From Clarkia xantiana subsp. parviflora (lineage: Eukaryota; Streptophyta; Magnoliopsida; Myrtales; Onagraceae): a stretch of DNA of 64,000 nt. A program made the translations under genes and the position numbers. Below are positions 60,001 through 64,000 of the stretch, one piece after another. Numbering within the stretch: the first letter of the stretch is position 1; each line of letters starts with the position of its first letter. Under the pieces are notes generated by a model. It made no database searches. It saw nothing but the letters and a program-made list of their open reading frames with translations, and had not been told where the DNA came from. The stretch lies in assembly GCA_036873135.1 (NCBI GenBank), contig JAPTYO010000002.1, forward strand, positions 21,850,452-21,914,451, written 5' to 3'.

Positions 60001-60605
60001 GTTTGAAAATAAGTTTAGCAAACCAACTTATAAAACATATTCTATGAATTCACTCCGGTAAGCCGTATTTCTTACAGTATTACAGGCTTTTCAGACACCA
60101 AGTGAAGAGTCAACCAATCTGTTTTAGATTGATTTATTTATTTGTAATTTGGTGTTATTTATATCTAGTCTGGATTTTATTTAAAAAAGAAGAAAAAATC
60201 TGGTTTCCGATGAGTCCACATGTTTTGTTCCTTCTTCATTCATCATCGTCATCTGGTTCTTCGTTTTCACTTTCTCTCTGCGGAGTCTCTCTCACTCTAT
60301 CTGCAAATCTTTTAGAGGCCTTTCGTTTTCCCCTCTATTTTCCTATGTCCTTCCCTTTGTTTGGAGCCAAGCCTTTGAAAATCTCCTTCTCCTGCTTCTT
60401 CTATCTCTTTCCTCTCTAAGTCAAGCATGCAGTGAAAGAGTGATATCATGTTCTTTCTCTTTCCCTCTCCAAACCAGAATTAAATAGGGTTTCTCTTACG
60501 AAGCACGGTGGAGAGGAAGCTGGAGACATTCTAGGGTTATCCTCTTCCTTGTGTCTCCTCACTCCTCTCTATTTCTGTGCTCTCCTTCGTTTTTCCTGAT
60601 TTTTG
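60001..60605 (+). promoter_or_regulatory. Promoter and 5' UTR region of the ANL2-type gene
   Basis: Pyrimidine-rich DNA with repeated TCTCTC tracts (60230-60420) typical of a leader, then GGTTTCTCTTACG and the ATG at 60606. No convincing TATA box or L1 box was found. A leader intron is possible but cannot be placed. Confidence 0.4.
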
Positions 60606-62474
60606 ATGAATTTTGGGGATTTTCTCGACAACGAAACCTCTGAGACCAGACTCGCGTCGGAGATTGATATCCCCTACGGAAACTCCGGCGGCGTTAACGC
60701 GAAAAGGAACAAAACCGACGGCGGGTTCAGCGGCGGCACCACCAACGAGATGACGTCCGGTGCAATCGCTCAGGCGAGCCTCTTCGTTCCTCCGTTTTCG
60801 AAATCCATCATGTTCAACTCCCCGGGCCTGTCCCTCGCCCTCCAGACCGGGATTGGGAACCACGGCGGCGAAGGCGCCCGTCTCGGCGAGAGCTTCGACG
60901 CCAGCATTCTCAGCCGCCGGACCAGGGAATCCGCCGATCAGGAGCGGCAGAGCAGATCTGAGTCAGACAACATTGACGGTGCTGCCTCTGGCGATGACCT
61001 CGACGCCGACGACCATCCGCCGCGGAAGAAGCGGTACCACCGACACACTCCGCAGCAAATCCAAGAACTCGAAGCGTACGTTTTCACATAATCTCACCTT
61101 CAATCTAAATCTAGATAACCTAAATTAATTAATTTAGGGTTTCTGTTCAGCTTGTTCAAAGAATGCCCACATCCAGATGAGAAGCAGAGGTTGGAGCTCA
61201 GCCGGAGGCTTTGCTTGGAAACACGGCAGGTCAAGTTCTGGTTTCAGAATCGGCGAACTCAAATGAAGGTGAAGAAAACAGAATCTTGTTTTTTTTATTT
61301 GTGGAATTTTTTTTCTGAAATAATTTGATGGGTGCAGACGCAACTGGAGCGATATGATAACTCGTTGCTCCGGCAAGACAACGACAAGCTGAGGGCCGAG
61401 AACATGACTCTCCGGGACGCACTGCGGAGCCCGATTTGCACCAACTGCGGCGGTCCGGCCATCATCGGAGACATTTCCCTGGAAGAGCAGCACCTGAGAA
61501 TCGAGAACGCGCGCCTCAAGGATGAGCTCGACCGCGTCTGCGCCCTCGCCGGAAAGTTCCTCGGCCGTCCCATCTCCTTCTCGCCGCAGCTACCCAGCTC
61601 CAGCCTGGAGCTCGGAGTTGGAGGCAACGGCTTCGGCAGTCTGACATCCATGGCGGCCGCCGCCGCCGTTTCCGCTGGCCTCCCACCCGGCCCCGACTTC
61701 GGCGCTCCGGCGAGGTCGGACCGGTCAGTAGAGAGGTCCATGCTTCTGGAGCTTGCCCTTGCCGCCATGGACGAGCTGGTAAAGATGTCTCAGACTGACG
61801 AACCACTTTGGATTCCGAGCCCTGACGGCAGCGGAAGAGAGACGCTTAACCACCAAGAGTACATGAGGATCTGCTCCCCTTGCATCGGCATGAAACAGGA
61901 GGGCTTCGTCTCCGAAGCTTCGAGAGAGACGGGAATGGTGATCATCAACAGCTTAGCCCTAGTCGAAACGCTGATGGACTCAGTGAGTTAACTCGACACT
62001 GTTCATATTCATTCTCTCTCATCGACATTTTCATCTTCTAATATTACAATGCAATGCAATTTTATCAGAACCGATGGGCCGAGATGTTCCCTTCCATTGT
62101 CGCAAGAACCTCCACCACTGACGTCGTCTCGACCGGCATGGGAGGAACTCGAAACGGCGCTCTTCAACTGGTAAAACGACACCACAACCTCAAGAAAACA
62201 CGACACCCACGATTCAATAAAATCCGTGGTTGGATTAAAAGATTTTTTTTTTTTCTGTCAGATGCACGCTGAACTGCAAGTTCTGTCGCCGTTGGTGCCT
62301 GTTCGAGAAGTGCACTTTCTCCGATTCTGCAAGCAACACGCAGAGGGTGTATGGGCCGTCGTGGATGTGTCCATTGATGCCATCCGAGAAAACTCAGGCG
62401 CGGCAACGTTTGTTAGCTGCCGGAGACTTCCTTCTGGCTGCCTTGTCCAAGACATGCCCAGTGGCTACTCTAAG
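60606..62474 (+). CDS. ANL2: HD-ZIP IV homeobox transcription factor, ANTHOCYANINLESS2 type (5' five coding exons)
   Basis: Exons are 60606-61075, 61151-61268, 61338-61982, 62069-62170 and 62262-62474, all GT-AG, giving 516 codons exactly; full-length proteins have about 800. MNFG at the start is typical of ANL2. Order: acidic/Ser-rich N-terminus (LSLALQTG box), [16 protein letters not shown] starting the homeodomain (about 137-196) with helix 3 [13 protein letters not shown], the HD-ZIP IV split zipper interrupted by the CTNCGG cysteine loop (197-270), an Ala-rich linker, then the START domain from about residue 330 ([57 protein letters not shown]). In the family this factor acts in epidermal cells on anthocyanin accumulation and root epidermis. 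The rest of START and the C-terminal domain lie right of the window. HDG1 is the nearest alternative, but linker and START wording favour ANL2. Confidence 0.93.
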
Positions 62475-64000
62475 GTAAATTTAACATCTTCTCTTCCATT
62501 TTCATAACCTAATAATATAATTTACTGCCATTGATAGTGAATTTAGCCTGATAGTTGTTTTCTCTGATTAAGATGATAACTTTTTAGTTGGTAAAAAAAT
62601 ATAACTTTTTAGACCATCATTGATCCAATACAATTGGGAAAATGAAGGTTGAATCAAGCCTCCATTTTTATCTTTCTCCTTCATAACATATAACCACATA
62701 ATTTCTCTAGGTTCTCATTTTGATGGCCAAAATAGTACTGCAAAGTAAGGAACTATCTATCATAGAAAAGATGATAAAAAAAGTCTATCATAGAAAAAGT
62801 TACGTACCATTTAAAAAAAAAATCAACCACCTCTAAAGATGGAAAATATTTGATTTGTTTGTTTGTTTTGTAAATGAGTAATTTTGCTTCGCCAAGTAAA
62901 ACTTCTAAAGTTAACACTCAAGTTTTCTGGCACTAATTTGAAAAGTGAGACAATGCCATTGTTATTTTATCTAATTAGGCAAACCTTGAGGGGTTAAATA
63001 TTTGATATTTCTCTAAAAAAATTTCACCTTATTTGCATATCTCAAAGAAAGTCAATATTTTGCTTTATGGGTTCTGTTGAATTTCACTCACTGTAAATCA
63101 ACATACTACAACATGTTGTCTGTCCAAAAACAAAACCGCATTGAAATCGCAGCATCTCATTTTGCTTTACCTCCTTCCAACCGTGTCAGCTAAAATTATA
63201 GTTTAATCCGATGTTGATCAAGTTTCAACAATGACTTAGGTTTCTGTTTCTGTGATAGATTGATAGTAATAATATATATATATATATAGAATAGTCCGAC
63301 CAGTACAATATATACTGTGGAATCGAGGATTCCTTCCTGTGCCCTAATTATTAGAATATTATTTGGAAGCCTCTATCCGCTTTCCTTGTGTAGTTGTTCT
63401 AGTCTTTGAACACATTAATTTCATAATCCCAAATTGCATTGTAATCTGCAATTCTTTTAATCTCGACATGATTAAACAATGAATTTGATGTTTCTATTCC
63501 AATACATCTTTGATGCTATCTTGATTACCCCCCTGACCCATTTGTTTAATCCTCCTCTATGACCTAACCTAACCTAGCCCACCAACTCTATTGCCTAATT
63601 TGTGCATCTATTGCTGCCTTTAATCACTTTACCTAGCTTTGTACATCAAGTCTTTGTGTAGTTAATTATTTTCTTGGATCAGCCATTGATAACTTGACTT
63701 GTTAATTCAATACCATTGTCTTAATTAGTTGGTTAATATTAATTAATGAGTCTTTGTGTGAGAAGTCTCACATTCAAGTAGGGAAGTAGTCAGTGATTAA
63801 ATTTCAAGCAAGGCAAATCAATACGTTTCTGGTTGGTTATTATACATAAGAGGGCATACTGTGAGTTTATTGTAGCTGTTCAAAATTTTAGAGAAGGTGG
63901 AACGGAATACTCATAAATTAAAAGAGATTATTAACATATCTTGGGTACGAGGAGATTATTTTATATGAAAAATTCATAAAATTAGTGAGAATTTTATGAG
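62475..64000 (+). other. Intron 5 of the ANL2-type gene, at least 1.5 kb
   Basis: Starts with GTAAAT after codon 516. The next expected exon (beginning with the family's VTWVEH block) is not present before the window ends. The sequence is AT-rich with no TIRs or frames found; a short (AT)n lies near 63270. Confidence 0.75.

Noticed and set aside
61295..61806. Minus-strand frames of 96-157 codons over ANL2 exon 3
   Set aside because: Antisense shadows of a well-supported exon with a conserved protein on +.

Overview
This window is nuclear DNA of a flowering plant, almost certainly a eudicot. It has short GT-AG introns in AT-rich DNA, plant-type LTR retrotransposons primed by initiator tRNA-Met, MITEs, Helitron-like ends, and three plant genes or gene remnants on the + strand. 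It has no operons, bacterial promoters or CRISPR arrays. About 85 percent of it is transposon-derived or plain AT-rich spacer.

Genes, left to right: (1) a complete seven-exon gene at 8918-12998 for a Golgi pectin-type methyltransferase of the PMT15 subgroup; (2) a dead QUASIMODO3/PMT13-like gene at 23970-31247, with several stop codons and frameshifts and with a 5.3 kb Ty3 element in one intron; (3) the first five coding exons of an HD-ZIP IV homeobox gene of the ANTHOCYANINLESS2 type from 60606, continuing past the right edge. From memory, the Arabidopsis counterparts are neighbours on chromosome 4 (At4g00750, At4g00740, At4g00730), so this looks like a conserved three-gene block stretched by transposons.

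Left region (1-8900): the 5' half of a decayed Tat-like Ty3 element on the - strand (1-3822, cut by the window edge), spacer, a fragment of a Ty1/copia element (5489-7290), and a Tourist-like MITE about 600 bp upstream of the PMT15 gene. Between genes 1 and 2: a long-TIR MITE, two Helitron-type 3' ends, and a 5.5 kb PIF/Harbinger-like element (15902-21451). That element carries a 1 kb fold-back palindrome and a hAT element, and the hAT element carries a LINE 3' end and a smaller hAT. Inside gene 2 lies a young, intact Reina-type chromovirus (25368-30631) with apparently identical LTRs and one 1561-codon gag-pol frame.

Right region (35.1-58.2 kb) is a four-level nest. A second copy of the Harbinger-like element was hit by a chromovirus (35119-56525). 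The chromovirus was hit by a Ty1/copia element (38304-55192, target duplication AAGCC). The copia element was hit by an unusual non-coding LTR element with three LTRs and two internal regions (42914-50672, target duplication GCAGG) and by a small hAT MITE (51459-51995, target duplication CTGGCAGT). The internal regions of the three-LTR element consist largely of 88 bp and 95 bp tandem repeats, each able to fold into hairpins. It has no gag or pol, but its primer-binding site matches that of the Tat-like element at the left edge at 17 of 18 positions. The three-LTR element is the most unusual object here. Two more TIR elements (58214-59100 and 59105-60000) lie just upstream of the ANL2-type gene.
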